NCBI RefSeq assembly: GCF_051622035.1
Contig: NC_135355.1
Coordinates: forward strand, 6,436,001 to 6,500,000
DNA: 64,000 nt
Source of the DNA: Arctopsyche grandis
Taxonomy: Eukaryota > Arthropoda > Insecta > Trichoptera > Hydropsychidae
Direction of reading: 5' to 3'
How positions within the stretch are numbered: position 1 is the first letter of the stretch; each line of letters starts with the position of its first letter. The notes under the pieces were generated by a model. That model had not been told where the DNA came from. It did not search any database and saw only the letters and a program-made list of their open reading frames with translations. Of this stretch, positions 1 through 11,200 are shown piece by piece. The position numbers and the translations under genes are program-made.

Positions 1-18
1 AAAATCAAGAAGTTATAA

Positions 19-438
19 ATGATTGAATTGAAGGTGTTAAAAATATGGAAAAATAGAAAAAATAATAAATATAATGCGATAGTGGAAGTAGATTGCAATA
101 CATTTAAAAGATTAATTGAAGATGGAAAAATAAATATAAATTGGGATAGATGTAGGGTTTTTGAAGAAATTAATATTCTAAGATGTCTAAATTGTTACGG
201 ATTTAATCACAAAGCGGTGGATTGTAGAAACAAGGTGACCTGTGTGAAATGTGGAGAAGAAGGGCACAAAAGCGAGGGATGTAACATTAAAATAATAAAA
301 TGTATTAATTGCTTTAAGAGTAATAATAAATTAAAATTAAATTTGAACACGAATCACGGACCGTTGGACACTAAGTGCAGTGTATATAAAAGAAATATAG
401 AATTAATGAGAAATAGAATTAAGTATAATAATATATAG
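19..438 (+). CDS. LINE ORF1 C-terminal part, zinc-knuckle nucleic-acid-binding protein
   Basis: The 139-residue open frame carries zinc knuckles: CLNC...HKAVDC (about residues 55-69), CVKCGEEGHKSEGC (about 75-88) and a third degenerate CINC. This is the gag-like ORF1 of Jockey-superfamily LINEs, which coats element RNA and acts as a chaperone in the ribonucleoprotein. The N-terminal part lies before the window, so the first ATG need not be the true start. ORF1 ends at a TAG (436-438) and the endonuclease frame continues in the same reading frame directly after it, which is unusual because LINE ORFs are generally in different frames or overlap. Confidence 0.72.
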   Translation: MIELKVLKIWKNRKNNKYNAIVEVDCNTFKRLIEDGKININWDRCRVFEEINILRCLNCYGFNHKAVDCRNKVTCVKCGEEGHKSEGCNIKIIKCINCFKSNNKLKLNLNTNHGPLDTKCSVYKRNIELMRNRIKYNNI

Positions 439-3242
439 CAACCACCAAAAGGTATCGGTATAAATGTACAAAGTTTTTTTGCTCACAAGGATGAGGTTTG
501 GAGTTTAACTGTAAGTCAAAAACCATTATTTATAGGTTTAAGTGAAACGCATGTAACTAGTGATTTTGAAGATTTTGAGCTGAATATGGATGGATATTGT
601 GTTTTGAGGTGTGACTCTAATTCTAGACATACGGGTGGGGTACTATTGTATTTAAGGGATGATTTAAGTTACGGTAATGTAATAGTTAATAAGGTTGATG
701 GTGAGTTTTGGACAATTGGTGTGGATGTGCTTGTGAATGGAGTTACTGTGTTTTTTCTAGTAATTTACCGCTCTCCGAATGGTAGAAGTGGAAGATTTCT
801 TAAATTTTTAGAAGAATTGAGTGAAAGAAGTATAGATGTGAGTAAAAATATAATTATGTTTGGGGACTGGAATTTTAATTGGTTAAAGAAAAAAGAATTT
901 TATGTAAAAAAGTTGAGAAATTGGGTAAATGAATTGGGTTTTAAACAAAAAGTGACGGAAGCAACGAGAGTGAATAATTTATCAAGCTCTCTCATTGATT
1001 TGGTTATAACAAATATAATGGATTTGCGGTGTGAGGTGAAAGATGTACCGAAAATAGGAGACCATTCTATTGTCAACATGTTTTTGGGACAGCGGTTTAG
1101 TAACGGAGGATTTAAAAGTATGCAGGTGACTGAAAGAAAAAAACATTGATTATCAATTGTTGAAGGAGTGTGTATGGGGAAAGGATGGTGATAGTGTGAA
1201 TGAAATGTGGGAGATAATGTATCTTAATATAACATATTCTAAAAGTAAATGCGTAAAAACCACAAGAATCATGCATAAGCATAAGCTGAAACCTTGGTTT
1301 ACCAAGGAAGTAAAGGAAAGCTTAGTTGATAAGAATGTTAGTTATAAAAGATATAAAATTATTAAGGCTATGGATGGAATCCAATTAGAGAAGGCTTGGT
1401 TAGAGTATAAAAGAAAGAGGAATAAATGTGTAAATGTTTGGCGTAATGCGAAGAGGGATTGGCATGAAAGAAATATTGATGGTGCAAAAAAAGATCCCAC
1501 AAAAATGTGGCGAATAATTAAAACTTTGATTTCCGGGGGAAAAAATCTTTCTTTGAATGAATTAGAAGTCGAGGGGGTAGTATATAATGATAAAGAGGAT
1601 ATGGTTGAAAGATTGAATGAGTTTTACATCAATAGTGTGAATGATATAGTTAATTCAATACAAACCAGGCATAATAGTGTGAATGATGATATTAATATGG
1701 GTTTAAATAAGTTTGAAAGGTTTAAATTAGTGAAAATGGGGGGATTAAATGGTGTATTGAAGGGCATGAAATCAGTTTCTAGTATGGATGGATTGACTCT
1801 AGATATTTTAATCAACACTTGGGACATGGTTGGACCTCAGTTACTGAAATTAATAAATGAATCGTTAGAAGTGGGATCCGTCCCGGATGCATGGAAAGTG
1901 TCTACTATTGTACCGGTACCAAAGGTTACTGGTACACATAAAGCCAGTGAAATGAGGACCATCAATATGTTACCAATTGTTGAGAAGATGCTGGAGGAAA
2001 TCGTTATGATTCAATTGAAAGAGTTCATTAGTATAAATGATTGTTTGGCTGTGGAACAGTCTGGATTTAGAGTGAAACATTCAACATAAACCGCTATCCA
2101 ATTGGTGGTTTCTGATTGGATGGAGGCGATGGATGAATCTAGCATGGTTGTTGGAGCAATTTTTCTAGATTTTAAGCGAGCGTTCGAGACAGTAGATATG
2201 AATATTTTATTACAAAAATTATATAAGTTAGGAATAAATGGTATATTATTAAAGTGGCTTCAATCATACTTAAATAATAGACGGCAAATAGTAAAAATTG
2301 ATAAGGTGTTATCCTCTGAATTTATAACACCTCATGGAGTGCCGCAAGGGTCCAAATTGGGACTCTTATTATTTATATTATATATAAACGATATTGTTAA
2401 GGTAATTAAGATGTGTAAAATACATTTGTTTGCAGATGATACATTGATATATATAATTGGAAAGAATGTTGATGTAATGTCTGAGATTTCAAAAATAGAA
2501 TTAAATTATGTGAATGACTGGTTGTGTGAAAATAAATTAAAGTTGAATGTGAATAAAACAAAAATGATGTGGTTGAATGGTAAAAATAAAAATATATTGA
2601 ATGAAATTAGAATTGATGATAAGTTAATTGAAAAAGTTGAAAATATAAAATACTTAGGAGTATACATAGACTCAGGACTAAATTTAAAAATGCACGCTGA
2701 CTATATAATAAAAAAAATGGCTAGAAAAGTTGGTATATTATGTAGATTAAGAAATATTTTAAGTAAAAAAAGTAAAATTTTAGTGTTTAATTCAATTGTC
2801 TTGCCACATGTGGTTTATTGTGCCACTGTGCTTAATTTGTTTAGTGGCCAAGATTTAGAAAAAATGCAAAAAATACAGAATAAAGCTATGAGAGGTATTT
2901 TGAATGTGAGTAGATTTAAGAGTATTGGAAGTATGTTAGATGAGTATTAGAATTAGTCTAAATATTAGTACATTGTCTTTTGTTTATAAGTTAGATCATA
3001 AGTTATTACCTAAGTATTTTGATGATTATATAATAAGGAATAGAGATAAACATAGTTTTTATACTAGAAATAAGGACAAACTAGTTGTAAGTAGAGTAAG
3101 AAAGAATAAGACGGCTTGGGGTGTTTTTCACAGGGGTGTGCTCATGTATAATGCCCTCCCTGAGTGCATCAGGTCTGCTAAAAACATGGATGCATTCCTG
3201 CGAGGTGCAAAGAGACACCTCTGTGAGGGACAGTACATATAA
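439..3242 (+). pseudogene. LINE ORF2: endonuclease plus reverse transcriptase, disrupted
   Basis: The frame opens directly after the ORF1 stop. An AP-type endonuclease is recognisable from LSETH (near 540), GDWNFNW (near 865), SLIDLVITN (near 990) and GDHSIV (near 1060). The reverse transcriptase follows with PVPKV (near 1915), FLDFKRAF (near 2165), GVPQGS (near 2337) and the catalytic FADDTLIY (near 2430). The frame shifts near 1149-1157, an in-frame TAA lies at 2087-2089 where relatives read HSCETA, and the frame shifts again near 2940. The C-terminal tail ends at 3242. Codon structure is otherwise well kept, so the element died fairly recently on an evolutionary scale. Confidence 0.85.
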
Positions 3243-3333
3243 GTTAATTATAAATTTTAAAGTTAAGTATTATAATTAAGATGTATTTTTAAATTAGCTT
3301 AATAGCTAAAATGTATATAAATAAATAAATAAA

Positions 3334-3713
3334 ATCTGTCAGTCGCATTAGATTCCCCCGTGGGTTCGTACGTCCGGTGATCCCGGCGCGGACCCCCAGA
3401 TGTAGAGCCTCGTAAACCCAGCCTCACCAAGGCAGGCTGGCCCGTGATTGACCCCTGCCTCGATCACGGTGAGCTCTCATTGGCATAGTAGCCCTCCGAG
3501 GAGTCTGGCTTCTCCCGTAGTCGACACTTATCGACTACGGCCAGCTCGACCACGTGTTTCGACCCAAGCCTCGAACACGGCGAGCTCTCAGACGCTCGTA
3601 AGACGCCGACCAGTCAGCGTACTCATCTACAGCCCCGCCATAAAGGGGCAGAGGCGCCGATCAAACTCCCTGGCTCGGCCATTCAAGTCATCAATAAACA
3701 GGTTAAGCTAAAC
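3334..3713. other. GC-rich unassigned repeat-like segment, interrupted by a solo LTR
   Basis: This is much richer in G+C than the rest of the window. It contains repeated CGAGCTCTCA and short inverted motifs such as TCGACACTTATCGA, but no convincing coding frame. The LTR at 3714-4343 was inserted into it, because the 5-base TAAAC ends this segment and resumes at 4344. The segment continues to about 4483. It may be part of another retroelement, but I cannot name the family. Confidence 0.4.
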
Positions 3714-4343
3714 TGTTCAGACTATGTCTGATGATCGGCTTTCGTGGCCTTACGACCCACGATTTGGCCGATATATTTTTGTGCTGGCCACCCTGTTGGC
3801 CCACAAACTGACAGTTCCCGATTACGGTTTGGCGCGTAAACACTCCGGTGTTTACGGGGCCCACCTCGCCATCGAAATCACCAGCTAGAGGCTGGTGAGG
3901 GTTGTGACGATACTTGGAGACCAGCTACAGTATCCGTCCGGTGTGCGGCAGAGGAAGCCTGGTCTGTCTTCGTCCAGAAGGCAGACAACTCAGCTACACG
4001 TGGCTAACCACAAAAAGCACGCGTGGTTTCTTTGTTGACTCCCCCACCCCCTCTTTCCCCTGTTTGCTCTATGTACATTCAACGTGGAAATATAATCATT
4101 GTGATCAGATTTACGCCCTGTTTTCATTGGTTTACAATTTCCCTCCCTTTTTCCACATCACGCATCCCACGCACACTACGAAGGAGAAAGGGACAGAGCA
4201 GAGCAGCCGACATCAGCAGAGACCAGACCACCGACGACGAAGGAAGGCACCTTGAGGAAACCAGTCCCGCCCACGCTTACCACGAGCTTCTCACAAACCG
4301 ACTTCCGGTGTCCCTCGAGTTGAGGACCCCTGGAGTCTGTACA
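3714..4343. mobile_element. Solo LTR, family A (fossil)
   Basis: The sequence starts TGTTCAGAC and ends GTCTGTACA, an imperfect TG...CA inverted terminus typical of an LTR. It is flanked by a perfect 5-bp duplication TAAAC (3709-3713 and 4344-4348). A related copy with its own different 5-bp duplication lies at 6032-6641, so the ends are well defined. No internal retroelement region remains, as after LTR-LTR recombination. A 5-bp duplication fits BEL/Pao or many Gypsy elements; the superfamily is not decidable here. The two copies differ visibly, so insertion is not recent. Confidence 0.82.
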
Positions 4344-4483
4344 TAAACCTTACTGACGTGTTTAATTCCCCCACCCCGCACCGTTCCAGAACGTGCTCGA
4401 GATAGAAGACGCCGACGACCACATACACAGCCACTGGTCATCTCCAAATAAACATACACACATACAGCCCCTGCAGCTATCGA

Positions 4484-4990
4484 AACAAGGATCGTTTACT
4501 TTTGTTCAATTGTTACAATGGTTATTATATGTACGAAGAGGTTGAGCCTCGGATAAGTGAGCTGGTTGAACTCTAGAGGTTCACTCTGGTGTTGGGAGCT
4601 GGTGCGTCGCTTTATATACGTTTTGGCTTGAAGCGTGCCACGTGTAGATGCTTTGTCTTCGTTTCCAGGACACGTGTGTTGGGGACACGTGTTGATCTAT
4701 TTTCGAGGCGCGTGCTTTATAGCTTTGGAGTCACCGCTAGGACGTCGTTCGTTTAAGAATGGGATCGTGCCACGCGTAAACGACTGCCACGTGTTATGTC
4801 TTTCAGGCATGTGTTGCGGTTGCCTGATGACATCACTGTTGGGTTTCGTTCGTTTTACGATCGAGCGATGAACTTTCTTCTGGAATGGTCGAAGGGGTCG
4901 TTGCCCTTGAGTTATGCATGTTTGTACACGATCGATGATGAGATCACTGATTTTGATTCGTAATAGCACAAGTTGTGCTAGATTCCTACA
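4484..4990 (-). mobile_element. LTR fossil, family B, partial
   Basis: This segment is clearly related to 55442-55997 and, on the other strand, to 61831-62399. It ends on the right at GATTCCTACA, the reverse complement of the family's TGTAGGAATC start. The left part of the LTR is missing. The open frames within it are not genes; they are recurring frames of LTR sequence. Confidence 0.75.
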
Positions 4991-5297
4991 GAAACTCAAT
5001 CGAGTTTTGAAGAGGATCGTTTATTTATGTTTAGTTGTTACAATAGTAATGGTATGTACGAAGAAGCTAATTGCTCGGCTTTGGAGAAGTAAGCTGGCTG
5101 AATTCCAGACGTTCACTCTGGCGTATGGAGCTGGTGCATCGGTTTATATAAAGTATGACTCGATGCGTGCCGTTTGCAGATGTCTTTGTCTTCAGGTCAA
5201 GTGTTGTAGTTGCATGATGACATCACTTTCGTTCGTTTTGCGATCGAGCGATGAACTCTTTCTTCTGGAATAGTCAAAGGGGACGTGGCTTTCGAGT
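4991..5297 (-). mobile_element. LTR fossil, family B, second diverged partial copy
   Basis: It directly abuts the previous copy and repeats the same blocks in the same order (AGAGGATCGTTTATT, TTACAATAG, CGATCGAGCGATGAAC) but is more diverged and shorter. The end-to-end arrangement suggests a remnant of two LTRs or a nested insertion. No internal coding region is seen. Confidence 0.6.
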
Positions 5298-6031
5298 AGC
5301 GAAGATAATTCCAATTCTTTCATTATGTCCATCCCTGCAGTAATACTTACCCAGAAAGAGTATTTAGTCACATGAAGTGTGTGTACGAAGGCCAGGAATA
5401 ACATGAATATCGACTTAGTAAAAGCGGAATTGCAAATACGACCTCTTTAACTCTTATGTATATATTTTTTTGTATTCGAATAAAGGAACCAAATTTAACG
5501 AAGCGTGAAAGCCAGTTAAATTTTGATGACTGAACGTGATGACAATTTTTTTTCTAAAGTAATATTTTCCACATGTAAAAACTATATAATATGTTCCAAA
5601 CGAATAAAAAAAATATATAAAAATTGAGATTTGAGCTATTTGTCCCGGAATTGTCCCAGAAAAAGTTGGCAACCCTAAACGCGAGGCGTATATTCGCGTG
5701 GATATGGCGTAAGGTTGGTGATCACGTGTCGGGCCCACGTTATTTACGTTCTTGGTAAGGGTGTCTGGAGGTTGATTTCAAGGGTGAAGAACACGTGCAA
5801 GTGTTTACGTTATTAGAGTGCACGTGTGGGGTGTTGACGTATGGGGATGAAACGAATGAGACGACTGGCATGTTAATGCACGTGTTTTTATTACGGCAGC
5901 AGAAGCCGGAGTGATGATACCAGCCTGCGAGTTGGTCTCAACTCGCAGGGTGGTAACCGAAACTCGACCATGTCGTAGAGCCACCACATCACCCCCCCCC
6001 CCCCCCCTCCCCCAGCATCAGCGATACAAAT
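5298..6031. other. Intergenic, no gene recognised; one hAT-like end and a poly-C run
   Basis: No convincing gene is present. Near 5640-5680 the sequence reads, on the minus strand, TAGGGTTGCCAACTTTTTC, a typical hAT transposon terminus, but its partner end is not evident. At 5905-5985 there is a block (GAGTTGGTCTCAACTCGCAGG, ACCATGTCGTAGAGCCACC) that reappears inverted at 15676-15745. A C-rich run (about 5991-6014) precedes the next LTR. Confidence 0.4.
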
Positions 6032-6641
6032 TGTTCAGACTATGTCTGATGATCGGCTTTCGTGGCCTTACGACCCACGATTTGGCCGATATATTTTTGT
6101 GCTGGCCACCCCAGACTGACAATTGCGCGCCAACGGCTTCGGCATAAACACGCAGTTAGCTCCTCGCCACCGAAATCACCAGCTCGGCCACTGGTGATGG
6201 GTGACGAAACTTGGAGACCAGCTCCAGTATCCGTCCGGTGTGCACCAGAAGAAGCCTGGTCTGTCTTCGTCCAGAAGGCAGACAACTGAGCTACGCGTGG
6301 CTAACCTCAAAAATCACGCGTGGTTTCTTTGTTTACTCTCCCCCCCCCCTTGCCCCTTTGCTTGATTTCTGTATAACTTATACAAAATACAGTCGCAATA
6401 CATAAACAGATTTACGCCCTGTTTTCATTGGTTTACAATTTCCTCCCTTTTTTCCACATCACGCATCCCACGCACACTACGAAGGAGAAAGGGACAGAGC
6501 AGAGCAGCCGACATCAGCAGAGACCAGACCACCGACGACGAAGGAAGGCACCTTGAGGAAACCAGCCCCGCTCACGCTTACCACGAGCTATCTCACAAAC
6601 CGACTTCAGGGGCTCTCGATTGAGCACCTGGCGTCTGTACA
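6032..6641. mobile_element. Solo LTR, family A (fossil), second copy
   Basis: It has the same termini as 3714-4343 (TGTTCAGAC ... GTCTGTACA) and is flanked by a perfect 5-bp duplication CAAAT (6027-6031 and 6642-6646). It shares long blocks with the first copy, such as GGAGACCAGCT and CACACTACGAAGGAG. It is an independent insertion followed by loss of the internal region. Confidence 0.82.
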
Positions 6642-6759
6642 CAAATATTACAAAAAGAAAAAATAATTTGTTACAAAAGAAAAAAATATTATTGTTGACG
6701 TGAGCCATCCGCCGTGTGGTGTTGTAAAGCCCTGAATGGTCTCTTCATTCGAGGGCGAT

Positions 6760-6858
6760 GACCGTTTATTGTTCAAATGTTGTAAATGCATTGTTAAAGG
6801 TTTGCCGAACCTTTTTTACAAAGCATTTACAACAATTGAACAATAAACGCTTCCGGTC
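6760..6858. repeat. Foldback (hairpin) MITE
   Basis: About 40 bases read forward and then nearly exactly backward around a centre at about 6800-6815: TTTATTGTTCAA ... TTGAACAATAAA, with inner GTTGTAAATGC / GCATTTACAAC and a small AGGTTTGCCGAACCT core. A homologous hairpin with longer outer arms lies at 30717-30860. These look like small non-autonomous DNA elements. Confidence 0.7.
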
Positions 6859-7238
6859 CTACCTCTAGCGATGACGCTGCGAGCAGGCCAATGGGTCGTC
6901 CGATGGTCGTGGCGATTTGTGATGCTGCGCCGGCGCCGCTCGTCCGGACCTCATTCGGCTGTCGGTTGGTGGGGCGGCGGGGGCATCGATGTGGTTGATG
7001 AAGGTACTCCAAGCTGGACCGTGATTCGTTGTAGCTTGTGGAGGTGTTGTGGCATCTGCCGCCCGTCCCGGCGTGACGACGATCGTGGGAGCAGGCGGGG
7101 CCTGATGATGATGATGGTGCTGCGGTGGTGTGTGTCGTGTGATGAATGTTGTGGTGCTGGATGGCCGTTCTATGTGTACTGAAGTCGTGCATGAGTCCGT
7201 CCCCGGCTGTCAAGGTCGCCATCTCATTCGCTCCCCCA
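6859..7238. other. GC-rich segment without a recognised gene
   Basis: Long open frames exist here on both strands, but they have low-complexity composition (Arg, Ser, Gly and Trp rich) and match no family I know. The segment sits between a foldback repeat and an LTR, so it is most likely retroelement debris. Confidence 0.35.
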
Positions 7239-7733
7239 TGTAGAGATATAGCACGACTTGTGATATCACCTATTTCCCTCATCGAACTTAATCTGTACAA
7301 ATGACATCATCGCGTCCTCTTCTCATACACGAAAGTTAGCCGTGGCCGAAATACTTCGTCCAGCTTACCCATAAAGGCGATTCGACTCGCTCCAGATACG
7401 CAATCACGAGTACACGGGAAATCCCAAGGAGCTACGCACCTACGCATCAAACATAGAACACAAAGGAAGACCTCGACCCCGTCGGAATCTTCCAGAACGT
7501 GATCTCACCAGCCCAGCTACGCGTTGCTCAAGCAACACCTTTATAAACCAGTGCATCGTCCCCAGATGCCAGTGAGCTTCAGGAACTCGACCTAGCTCGT
7601 TCCAGTGAATCCTTTACCTACTTCGCTGTACATACAAATAAACCTGTATTAATCGAGTAATAAAGATCCTCTTCAAAATTCAACTGAATTTCCATAGGCT
7701 GGGAAAAGGTCCAAAACCTTGAACCCCCCTATA
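7239..7733 (+). mobile_element. LTR fossil, diverged relative of family B
   Basis: It begins TGTAGAGATATAGCACGACT, matching the family B start (TGTAGGAATATAGCACGACT at 61831). It ends with the family's AAGATCCTCTTCAAA, TTTCCATAGGCTGGGAAA and CCCCCTATA blocks. A 4-base CCCA lies on both sides (7235-7238 and 7734-7737). It contains the AATAAA-like stretch expected before an LTR polyadenylation site. No internal region remains. Confidence 0.62.
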
Positions 7734-7749
7734 CCCATTTTCATACATC

Positions 7750-7828
7750 TATCTTTCGACTTAAGATCTTTCGATTTTCGATATTTGCGTTTTCGGGCGT
7801 TTCACTTTCGGTTCCGTGAGGTAGACCC
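7750..7828 (+). repeat. Terminal arm of the GGTCTACCTCACGGGAC repeat family
   Basis: The block CTTTCGACTTAAGATC ... TTTCACTTTCGG ... CGTGAGGTAGACCC is one terminal arm of a repeat seen with both arms at 13800-14315 and 38731-39125 and with one arm at 22427-22718. Only this arm is present here. Confidence 0.65.
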
Positions 7829-7840
7829 GATCACGTCTGA

Positions 7841-8057
7841 CCATAGAAGTAGAATGCATAGAATCGCTCTCAGCCTCCAAAAATGTTGCTACAATAACTC
7901 TGCGCGGCAGAGTTTGTTCATTGTCTGCTCGTTGTTTGCTACACTTCGTCTATCTCTCTCTTGTCTCTCTTCTGACTTTCCGTCTCTCTCTTCGATGGCT
8001 CGCTTTTAGAGGATACTTTTGTTAACAATGACCATTCTATGCATTCTACTTCTATGC
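7841..8057. mobile_element. Short TIR element just upstream of the DDX20 start
   Basis: An inverted repeat of about 23 bp bounds this segment: ATAGAAGTAGAATGCATAG at 7843 and its reverse complement near 8035-8057. The interior is pyrimidine-rich (repeated TCTCTCT) and non-coding. The arms resemble those of the larger element at 50447-51277 (CCATAGATATAGAATA). It lies about 160 bases before the DDX20 start codon, so it probably forms part of that promoter or 5' leader. Confidence 0.55.
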
Positions 8058-8218
8058 GTGTGACCGGTTGTCCTGTGACTGGTTCACATATGACTAGTAG
8101 TCCGTTTACCGTCAAATGTCAACAGAGCTCCAAAATCCAAATGAAAGTGCAATATTTGGAGACGCGAGGCGCGAACTTTGTCGTGAGGAGTTGTGACAGT
8201 AGACTAGTAGAGAACAAC

Positions 8219-11200
8219 ATGTCGGAGCAGCTGGGGGTTCGGCGAACAGCTGACGTCGTGTTGGAAGACGATGTCCCCTTCACGAGCTTGATGCTCTCGA
8301 CGAAGACGCTCCGAGGACTCGAAGCTTGTGGATTTGTGAAACCTTCACCCATTCAGCTGCGAGCTATTCCTCTCGGCAGATGCGGCTTCGGTTAGTCATA
8401 CTACTCATACTTGACTCAACTATTGCAATATACATACATACCTAGAACGTGGGTATACTTTACTGTCAACTGCTCACGTGTCTACTTTCCCGCAATACAC
8501 GACACCTACTACATATATGAATATTATAATATTTATTATGTGAAGTATTGTTGACTTTTAGGTTGGGGATGTAGTATTAGGAATTTCCATAATAACAAAT
8601 TCCCGACAAAATATTATTACATTACATACTGTAATAACAAAAACCGTATTCTTTTCAACCGCTTGCCCGCGGCCGCCTTCTATGGAAGCTTTGGCCGACA
8701 AGTCTGTAGCGCGGCTGTCTTCCATAGAATTTATGAACTTTGCACGGGATTTTGAGCCTTATATGCGCCTATTTCAACTGTTTTGAGGTTCAAAATTGGT
8801 TGAATATATTACTGAGAGTTGAATGCCGTCTATTCAATTTGCTTAAAATGAATATATACCAGTCAAAAATTTATTTTTTTGTGGAACCATACTGAAACCT
8901 CGTTTATGTGACGTCACGTCTTCATACAATTATGAAGAATGATTATTTGACAATTAATCCAAAACTACGAGATATAGTATGTATTTTATTCTTTAAAATA
9001 ATACTTTATGTGTTAATTAACATATTTGGTTACTTGAGTAAATATTAAAATCTGTATTTAAGGTAAAAAACTCGATTTCCAAATTTGCGAAAAAGGTGCC
9101 GCGTACAGGGCTTGTTCGCTATATTTATTGCCGCGGGCAAAGGGTTAACCGTGCTACTAATATCGTCATCATTTCAACTCTTTAACCTGTCATAGTTTCC
9201 TACAAAGGAAGCTTTTTATAAAAATCCTATGGGATGAGTAACATTCTAGACGTTCTGGTTGGACTAGAGCCTTTTGTGTCCGAAAGGCTGGGAGAATATC
9301 GCTTCAGGACTTTGTTTCTACCAATTCTGGCAAGTGCTTGTGCTTGTAGACTACTTTCTAAGACTGTCCGACTGCTTCAAATAGCTTCATGAGCATCTTG
9401 ATATTTTCACTGCATTATACAGTTCTGTTATGCAACATATTTTAAATGGCTCTTAGTTACAAACACTTTTTTTATACGTACTTACATATATAGATATATA
9501 GTTTTTTTTTTAAATGCTTTTTATTATTACGAAATTATGTTCACAATACATCTTATACATATCTATTTTAATAGCTCTGATCTACTGATCATTTTCTATT
9601 TTACAATTTAATTTAATTTGGTTAGTAATCATAGTATTATATTATTCTAATGTTAATATGTACAGCATAATAGGAAAAAGAGCTCAAAAACCTATTTACA
9701 ATCCTTATAAATGCTCATAATACATCTAATACATAATATTAATTAAAGACTCACTAAAGTCGATGACCTAAAGCAGAGTATATATAGCTAACTCTTGATT
9801 ATCCAGGTGCAGATTATCTATGCTTGAAAAGAATATGGAATATTAAACTGTTCGAGATATAGTAAAACAAAAAAAGAACTTGGAGGCGTTGGCAAGAGAT
9901 TGTGATACTAGTGCATGTCCTTCTTAACGAAAAAATATAAAAACGTCATCATACGAAGATTTAGATTCAAATTTAGAAGAGAAAAAACCCTAGATCATTT
10001 AAGGGGAGTGTAACAAAAAATCTTCCTCTTAATTATTATAACCAAAAAGAAGATCTTCGAAGATTGGTTCGAAACGAAATGGGTTCCTGAAATGAGAGGT
10101 TTTTTAAAAAGTAAAGGATTGCCACTGATAGCAGTATTATTAATACATAATGCTTCCTCTCATCCGAATGAAACTATGTATATTAAAAACAAACGACGGT
10201 CTTATGATAGCTAAATTTCTACCGCCTAATGTTACAAGTCTAATTCAACCATAATATCAACAACGAAACGGTTTTACTGTGCTGGTCTTCTCAAAACTCT
10301 TGCTGAGGAAGATGACGACTTGATATATTTCTGAATAAAAAATAGTATATTAGGTGTTATACACGGAATAGCAAAATCTTTTATCCGTGTTATTCATTTA
10401 TCCGGTCCCATACTCCCCAGCATTAACCCAGATAATCGACAGTACACATTATATATTTTTTAAATAACGTTTAATTATATAATTTTGTAAATTAGGTATT
10501 CCTAGTATAATTTAAAAAAAATAGATATCATATTTATACATTTTATAATATTCAAACAATGGATTTCAACTGTCTGACATCACTGATGGCATTAAATTAT
10601 TTTTAAATTCTAAAACTATTGCCTAAACAGAACCACAAATTACAACAGCTACACGTAATTTGTTTTCGTTTCATTTATCTAATTGCTTTTTGATTACAGA
10701 TCTCATAGTGGAAGCCAAATCGGGCACGGGCAAAACTGCAGTGTTTGGAATAATTGCGTTGGAGATGTTGATAGAACAAGGAACAGGTTTTCAAATTTTG
10801 ATTCTCGCACCGACTAGAGAAATAGCATCGCAGATCTCTGATGTGCTGAAAGTTATCGGGAAGGCCTACGAAGGTAAAGTAAACCAGTCACAAAATCAAA
10901 AATGTTTATATAATATTGCAATTTATACATTTGCGATTGTTTTAGGATTGAATGTCGAAATCGTCATGGGTGGTACGAACATAAACGAAGATGTAGAAAG
11001 ATTGAAGAAGAACAAATTTCAAATTTTGGTCGGCAGTCCTGGTCGTATACTTCACCTCATAAAAATGAAAGCGATATCGACAAAGTCGGTGAGACTCTTT
11101 GTTCTCGACGAAGCCGACAAACTGATGGAAGAAAGCTTCCAGAAGGATATTAATTATATATTTTCCCAATTGCCCGAACGGAAACAAGTAATAGCGGCCA

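Larger units (their letters stand above)
1..3333 (+). mobile_element. LINE (non-LTR retrotransposon), Jockey/CR1-like, decayed
   Basis: This is a nearly complete non-LTR retrotransposon that begins before the window. In order it holds a zinc-knuckle ORF1, an endonuclease (about 440-1140), a reverse transcriptase (about 1550-2700) and a C-terminal tail. The 3' end has a short untranslated region and a run of ATAAA-type repeats near 3317-3333, the usual LINE tail. Family placement rests on the protein motifs only and could be another clade of the Jockey superfamily. It is not active: the second ORF is split by a stop and frame changes. Confidence 0.88.

Noticed and set aside
6871-7300. Overlapping GC-rich frames of 103 and 157 residues on opposite strands
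   Set aside because: Composition is driven by G+C content; no conserved motifs, and the second frame runs into an LTR.
10660-10699. Possible alternative start of DDX20 with an upstream ATG in the second exon frame
   Set aside because: This stretch is the end of intron 1: it has a polypyrimidine tract and AG, and the family alignment requires joining to 8219-8390, which carries the Q motif.
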